Below, piece after piece: positions 1-15,700 of a stretch of DNA of 64,000 bases. Within the stretch, counting starts at the first letter, position 1. Each line of letters opens with the position of its first letter. The stretch is taken from contig NC_044574.1 of the NCBI RefSeq assembly GCF_901933205.1, forward strand, positions 45,231,609 to 45,295,608. The letters run 5' to 3'. This DNA comes from Camarhynchus parvulus (Eukaryota; Chordata; Aves; Passeriformes; Thraupidae). The notes below the pieces were generated by a model. That model was not told where the DNA came from. It was given only the letters and a program-made list of their open reading frames with translations, and ran no database searches. The translations under genes and the position numbers were made by a program.

Positions 1-908
1 TATTTCTTTCCTTGTGAGCATACTAGCAGAGGAAAAAAATGTAACATTTTCCCAAATACCCTCAGAAGGAACCTGAAAAGCCCTCAAGTTCCCAAACAAT
101 TACAAAGGGATTTCTTGTTGTGAGCTCCAGTTGGCAGAGCCTGATAGTCATGCTAAAAGTTGTGCCAGCTGTGGTTTTGTGTATTTTACTGTCAGCCTTC
201 AGTAGGAATTCTTTAAATCCACTTTCTTCTCTCAAATCAAGTTAGAAGCATTGTCAACTGTGAACTATATCCAAGTCTTATTTTTATTTCAATATTGAAA
301 AAATACTTTTTAACCTAATATCCGACTTGTGATTAGAAACACACCTGTGCAAAACCTGCTCCTTGAAGCATGTTCCTGTGGTGGCAGTACAAAAACAACC
401 TTCAGGCCTGAACATTTATACCAACAGGATAGGCATATCTAGTGTTGCTAGAATTACTTTTCTGAAGACGTATGGATTCTGCAGCACAGTAAGGAATGCA
501 TTAAAAGGACAAGACAAGTATGGACCATAGAAATGCAAGACACTAGGTCTACCTTTTTGTATACTGGGATGTTCTCTTGGTCAGAGAAAAAAACATCCCA
601 TGCCTTCCAGAGTGATGCACCTGATAATTAGCCTAGTGAAGGCAAAATGGGTGCTGATCTAAAAAACATCAACTTCTTCTGTGACACAAGAAAATCAGTC
701 ATTCCACATATCTGGAATAACACTCTGATACGCTGATGTTGCAATATTTTTACGTGGCAAATCTCTGTTCTTTCACACCACAGCATAAAGCAATGCAAAC
801 ATCAGAAGAACTAGTCTGGATATTTTCTTTTTTTGCGTCTTTTTCAAGTTTTCCTATCCTCAAAATGTATCTCAGACAGCCTACACAAAACTTGTAAGAG
901 CTGAACTA

Positions 909-2594
<1,686 letters not shown>

Positions 2595-2880
2595 CTGCAC
2601 GGGATGGCACAGAAATTTAACAAACAAGCCAACACCATCCCCGCCCTCCAGGAATCAGATGCAAACACATTCTCAAAACTAGACACAATCCAGGGTGTAC
2701 CTCTGCCATCACAATTGTCCTGTGACCCTCAGTTTTCCAGAGTTCTGAGAGGCAGGGCTGCCCCATCTTTTTCTTTTTTTTAGTTGTACATAAAGGGTCT
2801 CAAAAAGTCAAAAGGCATTTGAGCTCAGAAGTTAAGCTTCATTATAACAGAAATTGGATTTTATTTTTTCTTAAACAGGC

Positions 2881-2906
2881 AAAAAAAAAAAAAAAAAAAA
2901 AAAAAG
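2881..2906. repeat. Poly-A homopolymer
   Basis: About 25 consecutive A residues lie in the inferred first intron of BDH2. I did not find a recognisable retrotransposon body or a pair of target duplications around it, so I call it a simple repeat. Confidence 0.8.
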
Positions 2907-3970
2907 CCTGGATGAAACAGCAGTACAATTATTCGTGATCTAGTGTTTCCACTATCCGTGGTATTCTCAGAAAGCAGGTCTGTCTTCTGTTTCTCTACAA
3001 ACTTTTCCATGTCCTAGACTGCAATACATTCCACACAATGCCCTGGCCTTGGTATGTGCCCTCAGTTGTCTTAGGAATCCTCCAGCACAGCCGGCTCCCA
3101 ATCCCAGTGAAGCAGGAAAGTGTGGGGAGAATGAAGCCCCCAGTCTTGCCTCTTGTTCCCTGTTCTCAGAGAACACTGAGTGTGCCTGGAGCAGTAGGGA
3201 ACCTCTTGGAGCTGCTACCTTAGCCTAGGTGGAGCAGCCAAAAGGCAAAATACAGCCTTGTTCAAGTGCTGTGTTAGGTTTAACGAAATACCGCATACAA
3301 AAATGCAGGCAAACAAGTGAAAACAAATACCAAATCTCAAAGAACTTCCTAAAAAGTGAGGTCCCTATGTTCTAGCATCAGTGAAGTATCTGGAGTTTGT
3401 TAATTGGGTTCCTTATAAGCAAAACTGCTGCATCTCATACTCCTCCAAGCAACTTCATCTATGTAGATATGGGTGTTGAAAGGTGTCATAAGAACAAAGT
3501 CCTTAAATATACACATAAATCCAACACACCTAGTACTTCACTGGGAAATTAAAGGTACGATAATCTTCCCTATGTTAGTAGCCAGTGCTGTCCTCTAGGG
3601 ATGTTCAAATCCATGCTGTGACTCAGATTACTGAGTCAAATTTAGTATCCTACTTTTTGAATAAATTATTCTTTTATTTTGATCAGAAATTCTGTTTTGT
3701 TAGATGTTTTTCCTAACAAAATTGCACCAAAACTGTTTCCTGAAGGTTACACATTTAACAAATGAGACTTCTGAAGCAACATAATGGAAGAATTTTTTTT
3801 CTTTCCAAAAGCCACCCAGACCAGTTCAAGTAATTCCCCAAAATGCCTTAACACATGGGAAGCAAAATGCATTATAAATACATTTTTCAATCTAACAGTC
3901 AGGTTTTATGAACATTTGCCATACTGATTCTATGAAGCCTTCACAAATAAATATTAATACAGTCACTCAC

Positions 3971-4050
3971 CAAGAGATCTAGAACAGCTTTGCTATATTC
4001 ACCGACCCTTGTACAAAAGGAAGTTCTGTGGTTTTTGTTTTCCCTGTGCT
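3971..4050 (-). other. BDH2: Probable noncoding first exon of BDH2
   Basis: The start-codon exon opens at 2594 behind an acceptor (TGCAG at 2595-2599) only nine bases before the ATG, so an upstream noncoding exon is required. A good donor (TTG then GTGAGTGA, exon end at 3971) lies 1.4 kb upstream on the same strand. It sits just below a promoter-like block holding a ZNF143-type motif and an ETS-like GGAAGT. The right edge (transcription start) is a guess. The assignment is inferred from splice logic and not from transcript evidence. Confidence 0.45.
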
Positions 4051-4068
4051 TGTTGGGATTTGTAGTCC
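4051..4068 (-). promoter_or_regulatory. ZNF143/STAF-type motif in the probable BDH2 promoter
   Basis: Read on the minus strand, this stretch contains ACTACAAATCCCA, which fits the ACTACAANTCCCA core of the ZNF143/STAF binding site often found just upstream of vertebrate transcription starts. It lies about 80 bases upstream of the donor of the inferred BDH2 noncoding exon, in the right orientation and place for the BDH2 core promoter. Confidence 0.5.
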
Positions 4069-5855
4069 AACTGCTAAGTTTCTCTAGACGAACGTAATTT
4101 CCTGTTGAAATATTGAGATGCTGCCATCTAGTGAAACTGAGGATTTTTTAAAAAAAGTGATTTTTCTCCTGCACATGAAAGGACACAAAAGTACCACCAG
4201 CATTAGCTGACTCTTACAATGGGAATTCAAGAGATCAGTAGGACTCCCACCAAAAGGCCACAAACCTGTTTTTCCAAGCAATGTCTTTCTACAATGTAAA
4301 TTATCAAATTCCAAACCAGGACAAAACTTATGTGAATATTTTTTTATTGTTGTTAAACTGGAGATTTGCCAACTTAGCTTTTGTTTCTGGTGGTTTAACT
4401 TGCATATGTTAAAGCAGAATTAATGTCATTAGACTGAAAAATTCTAGAACAAACTAATTTAGCTATAAGCTTACACCAGACTTAAAACTACCTGATAGTA
4501 TTATTAAGGAATTTGGTGTCCTGCCTAAACATCAGTTAGTTCTCACAAAAGCCAATTCTGTGGATAAAATGGCACACACATACACAAAAGTTCAGTTTAT
4601 CCTGTCTTTCTGCTAGGGTTTTCTTTCTTTTTAAAGCTTTATAAATCAGCTCCCCAGTAAACAAAACCTGTAATAACTTAGTTTGCTGAAAGCATTTATC
4701 CTTCTGCCCCTAAGCTTTTGCTACCTGTTGCAATAAGTTTCTGCTTTTTTTAGTTCAATCACCAGAAAAATCACCAAACCTAGTTGTTCCAAGCAAGTAA
4801 TAATTAACAAAAAAACCAATGGAAATTGTATATAGAAGAGGTAGATCTATATATACACCTTCTTTCCCAATTCTGGAAGAAAAAAAAAATCAGTCTAATT
4901 CATTTATTAGAACAACAAAATGCAGGTGGCCAAAGAAAATCTCGTTCATCATAGTGGGGAAAAAAAAAAGTAACAAACCAAACCAAACAAAAAAAAAACC
5001 AACCCAAAACAAACCCAGAAAACTTCCAACCCACCTCAAAAAAAAAAAAAAAAAAAAAGAAACCACCACAGACCTACCAGCACTTTGTATTTATCCTTAT
5101 CCCTGTCAGAAAATAAATACCTGTGGCTGTAGTCAGAAAGAAGACATTGCAATGCCCAACTCTGTAATGGTATTTGGAACCTGTATATCATCATGCCTTT
5201 AAAAGCTTTCCAAAACACATTCCAGACCAGAGATTGAGATAAATCCTTGCAAATTACAGGTACAGTAGTTGGCAGTTTTCAGGTATTCAAAGTAAATAGA
5301 AAGTTGCATTCTTTACTAAAGTAGTACCTCCATCAGGTATATAATCCTTGTGTGACTCCCCCAGTTCCAGTAACTACTGAATGCTCAGGAATATGTCAGT
5401 GGAGCCATCTGCTTGTCAGTTTGGGTGACCCAAACAGGACCTAGCATCACAGAGATTTATTCCTATAAAATAAGGATGATGCTTTTGATGCAGGTATCTT
5501 CCTTAGCTATGACTTTCTCATGTCATGGTGATGATTTCATCCTTAATGGAGTTGATCACATGTTCTGAGTGCCCAACTCCTGTTTAGTTGGTAATGGCGG
5601 GCAGGAAAGAGAGGAGGATCTATATTTTAGCCTTCCACCATTTTCTGATAGACCCAAAGAATTAAATAAAACTCTGACAATAGTAAATTTCTGCACAAGT
5701 AATTACTGCAGAAGGTTATAGAGGATGGAGACAAGAAGAATAATAATGATGGAAGTGATGAAATCAGTATAAAAGACTAATTTGGTAACATTTAGACACA
5801 ATGTTGCAGTCAGCATCCCTGGATCATAGCACAAGTGAACAGCAAAACCATTTTT
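4069..5855. other. Intergenic interval between BDH2 and CENPE
   Basis: I see no exon here. Contents are AT-rich unique sequence plus simple A-rich and CAAA-type tracts at about 4950-5060, including a near-pure A run of about 19 bases at 5039-5057. The short reading frames crossing this tract are low-complexity. Confidence 0.6.
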
Positions 5856-6703
5856 ACATATTTAACACAATAAACTTTATTGTCAAGTTAAAATTTCTTA
5901 TATAAAACATACAAAATGTAGGTCTCACAATATAGATAAGTAGGTTAATAAGAGTCCATCTTGCCCCAATGATCTGGTTTGTTTTCCCTTCACTAGAGAA
6001 GCAGAAGAGTGTGAAATCCACTGCTTACTATTTAAAAAAAGTCCAATAGACAACTTCAGACAGGTATATTGAAAAATGATGGAAAATTCAAAGTTACTCA
6101 CTGTACCATAATTGGCTGAGTTGCAGAAACTTTAAAGGAGTTTAAGAGGAGCCCTTGATTGTGTGCTCTACAAACACAAGATCAGTAACTTCGGTTGCAG
6201 TGACCAAAGAAGTCAAGATTGTGGTGAAAATGCAGTTTTTGTTGGCCTAAAGAAAGTATGGTATAAAAACCACATGCTAAGAAACAAAAATAGTATTTCT
6301 TGCCAAGTCAACAGCACTCTGAAGATAGAAATATCAACACCTCAGAAAAGGGCTGTTTTAGGAATGACAGAACGAAAAGTTTGAGACTGAGAAGTTTCAC
6401 AGTAGATTAGTTTGTGATCCATTCCTTTTTCCCTTTTTTTCCCCAATACTTTAGCTTCTCTTTCCCATGAAAAAAATCCACACCAAAACACCAAAGTTGA
6501 ATATCAGCAGCTTAGCAGGTTGTGGGGCAACATCTGTTTTTTCATCTTTGTCCTCATATTCCAGCTTTCCAAGTTGTGGGAAGTAGAAACTCCAAGACAG
6601 CAAAGATGGAAGCAGCTGTTGGTTTTTAACCTGAAGCAATTTTCTTTTGTATATGCAGATCCTGGCTGTAGGCACTGTAAGGGCAGCTTACAACAGAGCA
6701 TCT
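5855..6703 (-). terminator. CENPE: CENPE 3' UTR and polyadenylation signal
   Basis: Downstream of the CENPE stop codon (6704-6706) the minus strand runs about 820 bases with no supported exon to a canonical AATAAA at 5876-5881. Cleavage should therefore fall near 5855-5865. The exact end is inferred. Confidence 0.75.
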
Positions 6704-9700
6704 TTACTGGGTGCTGCAGTCAGGGGCTTTATCTCTGTCCGAAGTCCCAAACAAGTGCCTAAGATGTTCTTCTGTGGACTCTGTGCCCTCAGGTCGTGTA
6801 TCTGTACAGAAGACAAGAACATTAAAGCCTTTCTTAGTTAGACAAGCAGCAGGAATACAGTGATTTAATCTTGATTAGTGTTTTGTCTGTCAGCTATGAA
6901 AGCTTCCCTCTGGGGAACTTTGTGTTATGAGGAAAGCTGTGCTGTTACCAAGTTGGCCATCACAAAACCAAATAATGAGTCATGTTCTTTCTGGAAGACT
7001 GCTACTAATACCTCAAAAATGGCTACTCTTCAACATGTCTGCTGGAGCCTTCTAAAAGCTGCGAGAAGCATGAGGGCAGAAGGTCACTAAAAGTCATTAG
7101 GCCAGATATAAGAAATCTGAAGTGATGCTGAGGAACAGAAGTTCTCATCAAAATAGCTATTACTGCAGCTGGGACCAGGCAGAGTAGCAAATGCAACATC
7201 AAAGGCTAAAGTCTACCATCTTGAAAAACTTCAGAAAAAAGCTAACCAGTTAACTTTATGTAGTTTTACCAGAAATCTGTGCTTAAACAATGTAAAGTTT
7301 AACTTTTACAAAGCAAAACATTTTAGAGCAGCACAGTTATCTAATAATAATATTTTGCTGATTCACTTCTAAAAGTCATGCATCAATACTTCCACTGTAG
7401 AAAAGGAAAAAAAGGTTTGTATATTCTTCAGCAGGTGAAGGATTCATTTTGGTATTTTGATTCTGTAGAGCATACAGAAGCTTCACAGCTTAGATGGTCA
7501 GCTTTTCAACAGTCATTTGATAAACCATTCAGGAAAACTGTTATCATGCAAGTTTCAGATGTCAGGCCATCCCTTACATTTTGCATCAAATCTTATAGGA
7601 CACTACCACTGTGTTACGTACCTGTTAGCACACCCAAGTTGGAATTATCAAAGAAATTTGTTGGACAAGTCAGAGGCAGAGGTTTTGGTAGGTCCTGAGT
7701 CACTGTTTCCTGAGAAACAGTTTCCTTGCAGGGTGAAGGCATTTGCTCTTTAAAGAAATATGACACTGCCTTCTTAGGAGACTTTGGTATTGTCTCTCGA
7801 GTAGTTTCTCTTGAGGATCGTTCTCTCCATTTTAGTGCTCTTTCTTTCCATTTCCTGAGTTCCTCTTTCAGTTGAAGTTCATCACTGCAAAGAAAAGAAC
7901 CCCAGCATTCAATTAAGAAAAGTTTAAAGCAATTTCTTTAAGAAAAAATTCCTGAAGAACAGAGTGTTCCTGTATTTTCAGATGATGTGCAACAGACATG
8001 GCAGTACACTAGTTGTGTATCTTGGTTTCAGAGGATTTTTTTTAAACTGAAACTCCTTCCAATGTACAATTCAAGTGCAGTTTCCATCATTTAAAAGATT
8101 CTTAAGAAAGTAAGCAATTTAAAGTTCAAAAGGCCTTTATAAGCCATAAAACATTAGCTTTAAATAAAAGTTTATGATGTGAAATCTAAAATTAATGGCT
8201 ACTCACTTCCATAGGTCTCCCAGAAACAAACACTAATGATGGACATAAATACATAAATGTACATAAATGATTTGACATGCTGCTAGTCAGCTGTCCACTT
8301 ACCTCAATAGAAGGTCATTTTGTTTCTTCAGCTGCAAGTTCTCTTTCTGTAGCTTGGCTTGTTCAGATTTTAGAACAAGTATTTGTGTGCTCTGCACAAT
8401 ACCACTGCCACCACCACAAGTAAGGGGTATTTGGGATTGCTGAGGATCTGCTTCTTTCAGCACTAGAAAACAGATTTATACATATGTGTGTGCATAATTT
8501 GGAGAGTGCTTAAAAGCAAACCAATACATTTTTTAGCCTATTCCTTCTTGTGGTCTTATATGTGAAACTTCACGGGGTTACAAGTGCCATTCCAACAGTT
8601 ACTCTTTTTTCTACAAAAAATACACCTCCCACTATTCACACTGCCAGGGAGATAATAAGCAACATGACAGATTCTTCACTGGGCCATTTAGAGGTAAACT
8701 AGTTATTGTTCCAGGTATGTCATAGCTTTGATTAGAACTAAGTATTCGTATGTTAAGGAGAAAGTGGCAACATGAGCTACCACCACTGCAGCTTATCCCT
8801 CCATAAGGGCAAATGTGGCTGGAGAAAAGCACAAGAGCTGCTGTGATTGTAATGCAGTTCATGTGCAGCTGATGGAATCTACTTTCCATCTCATCTTCCA
8901 ATGCACCCAGTTCTCCTCATACCCTTTGAGTACAAGGCCTGCATCTCAATCTGATCTTCAAAGATTTAGTCTCAAAACTCAGAGTTTAACATGAAAGAGT
9001 CCCTTCCATTTATCTTGAATTTACCAGTAACATCTTGCTCTTGGTGTGCTCTCCTCAGTTCTTCTTTTAGCTTTGTTAACTGTTGCTCTCGGTGTTCTGC
9101 AAGGGCTTTATAATTAGCAAGTCTATATGAAGCAGAAAGGGAGGGAAAAAAATCCACAGAAAACCTCAGTTTAATAATTATTACAGTTTCAGCTGAATTG
9201 CAATGAGCTATCAAATACAAGACACACCCATGTTTTACAAGAAAAACTACATAAACCTGGTTGTCAGTTAGATTTTGGATAAAGTGCACCCAAAAGTTGG
9301 ACTAATTATTTTTGGTGTATCCTTCTCTCTAGTGAAGTAGAGAGTGCTTTCAGTTACTGCTTTCCCCTTGCCTTCTTTTGTGAGAACAGTTATTTCATTT
9401 ATGGCTGTACACAGTTAATTGAGAAATTTTGGTGTATAGGGAAGAAGTTTTGTAAGCAATCCAAGGTGTGTAGAGATTTTACTTTCTCTAACCGCTATAA
9501 AAACTTAAACACCTCAAGCTGAATGCTTACGACTTATAGGAAAAGAGCAAAGTAGAAGCTAAGAATGAAGTAGTTGAGAATGGTAAGATAAAATTTGAAC
9601 TTACTTCACTTCAAAGGAGTTGGATTGTTTCATTCTTTCCAGATCACATTTTACCAGTTGTGTTTTGAGATGGTCAATTTCTTCTTTGTACAGCTCAGCA

Positions 9701-12700
9701 CCTTTATCTAATTTTGCCTGGAAATAAAATATTTAGTACAAATAAGGGCTTTTTACTTAGCAATGAAATTAAGCGATGTTTACCTTGTATCTTCACTATG
9801 ATCTGCTAGATTTTGCAGGACAAGACCAGGAAGTTATTTTCCACTAAGGTGGCTCACATTACCAACTAGCACTATAGTAGCAGTTGGCATCCTACACTGG
9901 TGTATTATATGCTACCATATTTTAGGAAGTTTTGCTGACTTCTGTGCAGATATAAATCCGGGAATTCTAAATTAGCACGCAAATGTTGAGTAAAAAGCTC
10001 ATGCTTCAGTTTAAAAGTTTTAAGATATTTGAAGTGTTTCAGAAATGCATCACATACAAGTGACACATTTAGTTTCTAGTATTGTAATATGGATTCTAAA
10101 TGTTGCCACTGATGGTTGCACTGGTAGAATGTGAAACTGGCTGCTAAACAAGCAAGTGGAATTTACTCTAGGAATGTCATACAGAACAAATACATTGACT
10201 GGAGATATGGAGAGCTATGTTTCACCTACAACTGTTGTCAAGCATGTTTTGTGTCTTTAATCAGAGGAGAAAGAGAAGAGTGAAGTATTTTGCTCATACC
10301 TGAAGGCTCTGTTTCTCTGTTAAGGCAGTCCTGAGGCAATTATCCACCTCATTCAGTTTGGCTTGCAGTTGGGTGAGCTCACTTGTCTCTGTTCTTATTG
10401 TTATCTGTGCTTGTAACTTGCTTATCCTGTCATCTCTCTCTTTGACACTTTCTCCCACTTCATTTATTACATTTTCTAACTTCTGAATTTTTACTTCCAT
10501 AGCCTATTGAGATACATCAATCAATCAATCAGTTATGAGCAGTAACAGTAACAGCACATGGTCATATTCTTAGCAAGAACTAGCAAAAACCCAAACCACA
10601 CAAAAAAAATCCAACACTACAGGCTCTATAGCAACTCTTCATGTCCAAGTCACTGTTTTATGTCACCTTTTAATAGTCTAGAACACTCAAGTCTAAGAAA
10701 AGAAAAAGTGTTTTGGAGAAGGGTAACTGTGGCATAAAAAAGAGAGAAAATTAATTCTCAATTCTTGTGATTAAATAGAGAATTCTTCTCCAGCTTCATG
10801 TATAGTGAATACCATATACTGACAGGAAGCATCAAGAGTATCACCCTATTAAAGTCAATACTTCAAAAGCAAATAAAAGCTTTCATATGAATTTCTAAAC
10901 TCAACATGTATTTGTGTACAGAAATCAGGCCATTAAAATAATAATGTTACAGGCAAGAACTCAAAATTTCACTTTGGAAATAAAAGAGCTGCTGAAATAA
11001 AGTGTACTCTATTTCTATTGTGGTGGCATAGATTTACAGTTGCCATCAATCCTTATTTTCAGTTTGGAGTACTCTCCCTTAGAAAGCAAGCATTAAAGAA
11101 GCTTTCCTTAGAAGCAAGTATTGGTACCTTTTTATCTTGTTCTGCAGCCTTTAATTTATTATGAAGCCTATAATTTTCTTCTTCTAATGCCAGACTCGCA
11201 GAGCCACCAGGGGCCAGTTTTTCTTTTAGAATGTTTAGATCCTGAAGTAACTCTTCATTTTTCTCTTTTCTCTGTTTTAATTCAACATCAGCATTTTTAC
11301 TATAATCAGCAGTTCTGGCATCCAGCTCTGAAGAAAGTTCAAGGAGTATCTGAAAATCAGAAGCATCACACAGAATAATTTTTTAATCTGCTAGAAATAT
11401 GGCAAGTGAAGAAACAGGAAGTACCTTAGCCTGCACTATCATCACATTCTTGTTTCAGTGCCCCATTTGACAATGCTTGCTGTCAGAAAAAGTATCATTA
11501 TCTCTCAAAGAACAGTTTCATTTACAGAAGAAAGGGAGGCAGGAAGGGGCACAAGACAAGATGATAGTGTATTGCAGGTTTACCAGTATTTCTGCATTAA
11601 CTCAAACTCTAATATTAAAGAAACAAAATGAACTGTAATGGGAAGACTTCTTGAAAGTCAGCCTGAGAAAACCATAATTATTCACAGATTTTTCTTACTA
11701 GAATGTATTCACTGACTAAAGGAAATTAAACCTACACATTGGACTATTCTAGAAACCCACACGTTTAACATGTCAGATAAAGAAAACTTCACAATTGTCA
11801 GGAAATGACAATGTTTACTAGATTTTTGTTTGTTAAAAGCTTTGATCTACATAATATTAGGGTAGGGAATTCTTGTGAAAACCTTGCCAACACTGCAAAA
11901 TCCCAAAAATGTCAAGACAGCCTATTGACTCTACAGAAGAAACTTTTAAAAATACGCTAAACTTAAGATTTAATCAGAAGGATGAAATCTTGTGAAATCC
12001 TGTTCATAGTGCACTAAATCCTGAAAAATGCTCTCCAGATTTCCAAAAGAGGCAAGCAGTAAGCATGAGAAAGAAAGGAGTGCAAATATAAATTTGACTG
12101 AGTCAAAAATGGCTATAGTAGTGTTGATAAAGTTTGGCAAGAAAAGCAACATTTTCCAGAATTCAGAGTAATAAAACCCCAAATAAACAACCCTATTCCC
12201 ATTTATTACCTAGAAAGTCTTTTAGAAAGCAACTTTTCAAGTTTAAAAAAAATCTTTGAAAATCTTTTAAACATTCCTACATTTTACAGTTGAAGTATGA
12301 CTAAATGCTGATAATAAATGAATGATGATTTAAGAGCCTTTTTTGTGTTTTGTTTTCAATCATAGGCATTTGCAGAGTGCTTACACAAAATACATCTCTG
12401 ATTCTATAACATTTAATTTTACCTTCACTTTAGGAGTCCAGAATTTAAAGACTTGCAGGAGTCTTTCATTATCTTTCTTTAGTTCTTCTTTCAGTTCCTC
12501 TGTATCCCAGTGAGTTCCTGAACAAGCTTCCCAGAACTGTATTGTTTCTTTTCTAGCACTTGCTTCCTGCTCTAACTCTGCTTCTATGCAGAGAAGTTCA
12601 TTTTCCATTTCTGACACATCTTTGAGAATGCTCTTAAAAAAAAGGGAATTAAAATTTAAGTACTCGATTATCACATGTCTAAATATACCTTCTCTCCTCT

Positions 12701-15700
12701 GACTTATCAGTATAGCAGGAAGTCTGTTTTAGCATCTAATTATCATATAAAAGGAGTTTTGCTGGACTTAAAATTACACCCTATTGGGAAAGCAAGAAGA
12801 CAATCCATGTTCCTAGGGCAGGTGGAAAGGGGGGGAAAAAAAGTGCTTATTAGCAAAAGGTTATTCCATTGTTTTAGAACAAGTCATCTTGGTATTGAAT
12901 AGTATGTATTGTAGAGGGCAAATAAGTAAATAACAGTCCCAACTATTTTCTAACCTTATAATTTTATTTTCAGCTGCTTTATGAAGCAAAACCTTCTTAT
13001 TATAGAACTAGCAGCATAAAAAATATCTCTATTTTTTCACTCCCCCCTTAAAAGAAGTTTTAACAGATAAAGCCAATGCCATTAGATTCCCACCACCACA
13101 TGACCCCATGCCTTGGAATGGGTTTTTATTGTCTATTATTTTCCCCAGATATTACCTCTGCATCCAAGTAGAAACTCTGCAGTCCTTCACAGCTGTTTAA
13201 CTCTTGAGATGATACTTCATTCTGCTTCAAATTAATCTTCCTGAGACACTGAATCTGGGACTGTAGGTGATCTTGTTTTCTCTTTTCCTCCAGCAATTCC
13301 ATTTCATACTTGTGAACAGTAGTGTGATATTCTCTTCTCTTTGTGCAAACAGAGCTGAACAAAAGCTGTTGCAGAAGCACAGAATCTTATCAGTGAGCCT
13401 GTTTTAAAATGGTACCCTGCATCCAGCTAAAATACAGTATTTTATAATTCAGTCTACTTACTCTGAGCCTCTAGATGTCCAGGATAACTAACACATGACT
13501 AAGAAAATCAGGTTCACATGTGCATTATAGTAATGGCATGTAAGCCTTTTAGCTGAGACAGCACTTTTCCAGTATGCTATTTGCTGTAGACTCCAAAAAA
13601 GCCAAGAAGTCTAAAAGGCCCTAGACAGTCTTACACAAATCTAAACTTTGAAAAACAAAGTGTTCTTTGTTATATTTATTTTCTCTTGGAGTTGTGAAAG
13701 GTGCAGATGATCTATAAGAATAATATCATTGTGCCGATTTAAAACTGTATTCTAGCAGAGCTCACTACTTGAATCTCAAACATCTTTAACCATGAAAGTT
13801 AAAAGCCAACTATGGAAAAAATTAAACCTAAAATGGCTGTGTTAAGTTAGAAAATGAGACCCTTTGGAATATTAGTTCAGCTTCCAAGTTAATGGTTATT
13901 TGTAGACATCACTGACTCTCAAGAACCTCAGCCCCTCTCTCTAGGCCTGTGCATGTTTCCATGCTCCAACCAAAAAAAACCCAGCTCTTAATATTTCATT
14001 GTAAATAAAAGAAACAGAAAAAACTGTCATTCACTGTACCTCTGCATATGTTAACTACCCTTAGCCTTTTTGCTAATAATTTTAGCCCAATGGAGAAACT
14101 GATTCCAAACTGGGGAAGGCTGTAAAATCAAACTACCTGGGCAGTTTTGCAGAGTAAGGATGCATCTCCAAGCCATCTTGCATGTCTCTTTCCCCCACAC
14201 AGAAATAGTCATCTATTATTTGATTTATAGAGTACAGAAAGGAAATTCCATTTTCCAACTAAAATGGAATAATATTAATGAAATAATTCTGTGCAAAGCA
14301 GCTGAACTACAGTTAAAACTAAGTTTGATTTACATTTTCTAAGATTATAAAGCAATTACTCTCAGCTTGATTTCTCCAGTGTACGGATTCTCAAAACCCA
14401 AAGCTAGAGTATATAAAATCCTAGCTGTTACCATTGAGAGTTTATTTAAAAAAATCCCAAACCCAAATCCAAACAATATGAAGCATCCACATATTCAGCA
14501 TTATAAGTTGGTACCTTCAATTTAGTCAATAATTTCTGGAGACGAGTGTTAATTTCCTCATTTTTAGTTTGAAGCGTTTTGACTTGTTTACTCTGCTCCA
14601 GTGTAAGCTGAGGCAGTATCACAGCTATCAGTGCTTTCTGACTGTTCAGTTCACTCTTTAGCTTAAGAGACACTGTAGAGAGACATTCATATCTCTTCCC
14701 CATACTTGGGAATTTCTCAAGAAGCTCCTAAATGCAAGAGAAACAAATTAATTTGTTCACAATGAGGAAAGGTGTGATTAGCTATAAACAAACATAAAAT
14801 AAATTACCTGACTCCAGGACTAACCCCTACAGTATGTACTGGTTTTACAACAGGAAATGTTATTATGATTAAGACTTCAGTTTTGACTTGCCATGGGGAT
14901 AGGACAAAACCACCAATCCAGGCACACACCCAGATAATTACCCAGGCAAAGTGCTTCTGTTTGAGGCTCAACAGCTGAACTGCCAGGTCACAACACACCC
15001 CATGCAGTGCTACAGGCTGGGGGAATAGTGTCTGGAAAGCTTCCTAGCAGGAAAGGAACTGGGAGTGCTGGTCAACAACTGGCAGAACATGAGCCAGGGT
15101 GTTCCCCAGTGGCCAAGAAGGCTAAGGGCATCCTGACTTGTGTCAGGAATAGTGTGGCCAGCAGGACTATGAAAGGGATCAGCACTAGCAAGGCCACACC
15201 TCAAATCTTCTGTTCAGCTCTGGGGCCCTCACTACAAAAAGAACATGGTGGTGCTGGGGAGTGTCCAGAGAAGGGCAATGGAGCTGGGGAAGGGTCTGGA
15301 GCACAAGTCCTGTGGAGTGGGTGAGGGAGCTGGGGGTGTTTCAGCCTGGAGAAAAGGAGACTGCAGGAAGACCATATCACTCTACAACTGCCTGAAAGGA
15401 GGGCTACACCCTCTTGGGGGGTCAGCCTCTTCTCTCCAGTAATATGTGATAAGTTGCACTAAGGGAGGTTTAGACTGGTTATTAGGAAAAATATCTGAAT
15501 TGAAAAGGCTGCCAAGTACTGGAACAGGCTGCCCAGGGAAGTGGTGGAATCACCATCCCTGAAGCTGCTTCAAAGATGTGTACACCTGGCACTTAAGGAC
15601 AAGGTTTAGCAGTGATCATGGCAGTGCTGGTTTAAGGGCTGAAATCTATAATCTAAGAGGTCTCTTCCAACCTAAATGATTCTATGAGCCTGTATGACTA

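Noticed and set aside
1..900. Search for the third coding exon of BDH2
   Set aside because: No segment matches the expected continuation after the second coding exon; the exon must lie left of the window.
4819..5202. 127-codon plus-strand frame
   Set aside because: It runs through A-rich simple repeats and gives a lysine/asparagine homopolymer-like product.
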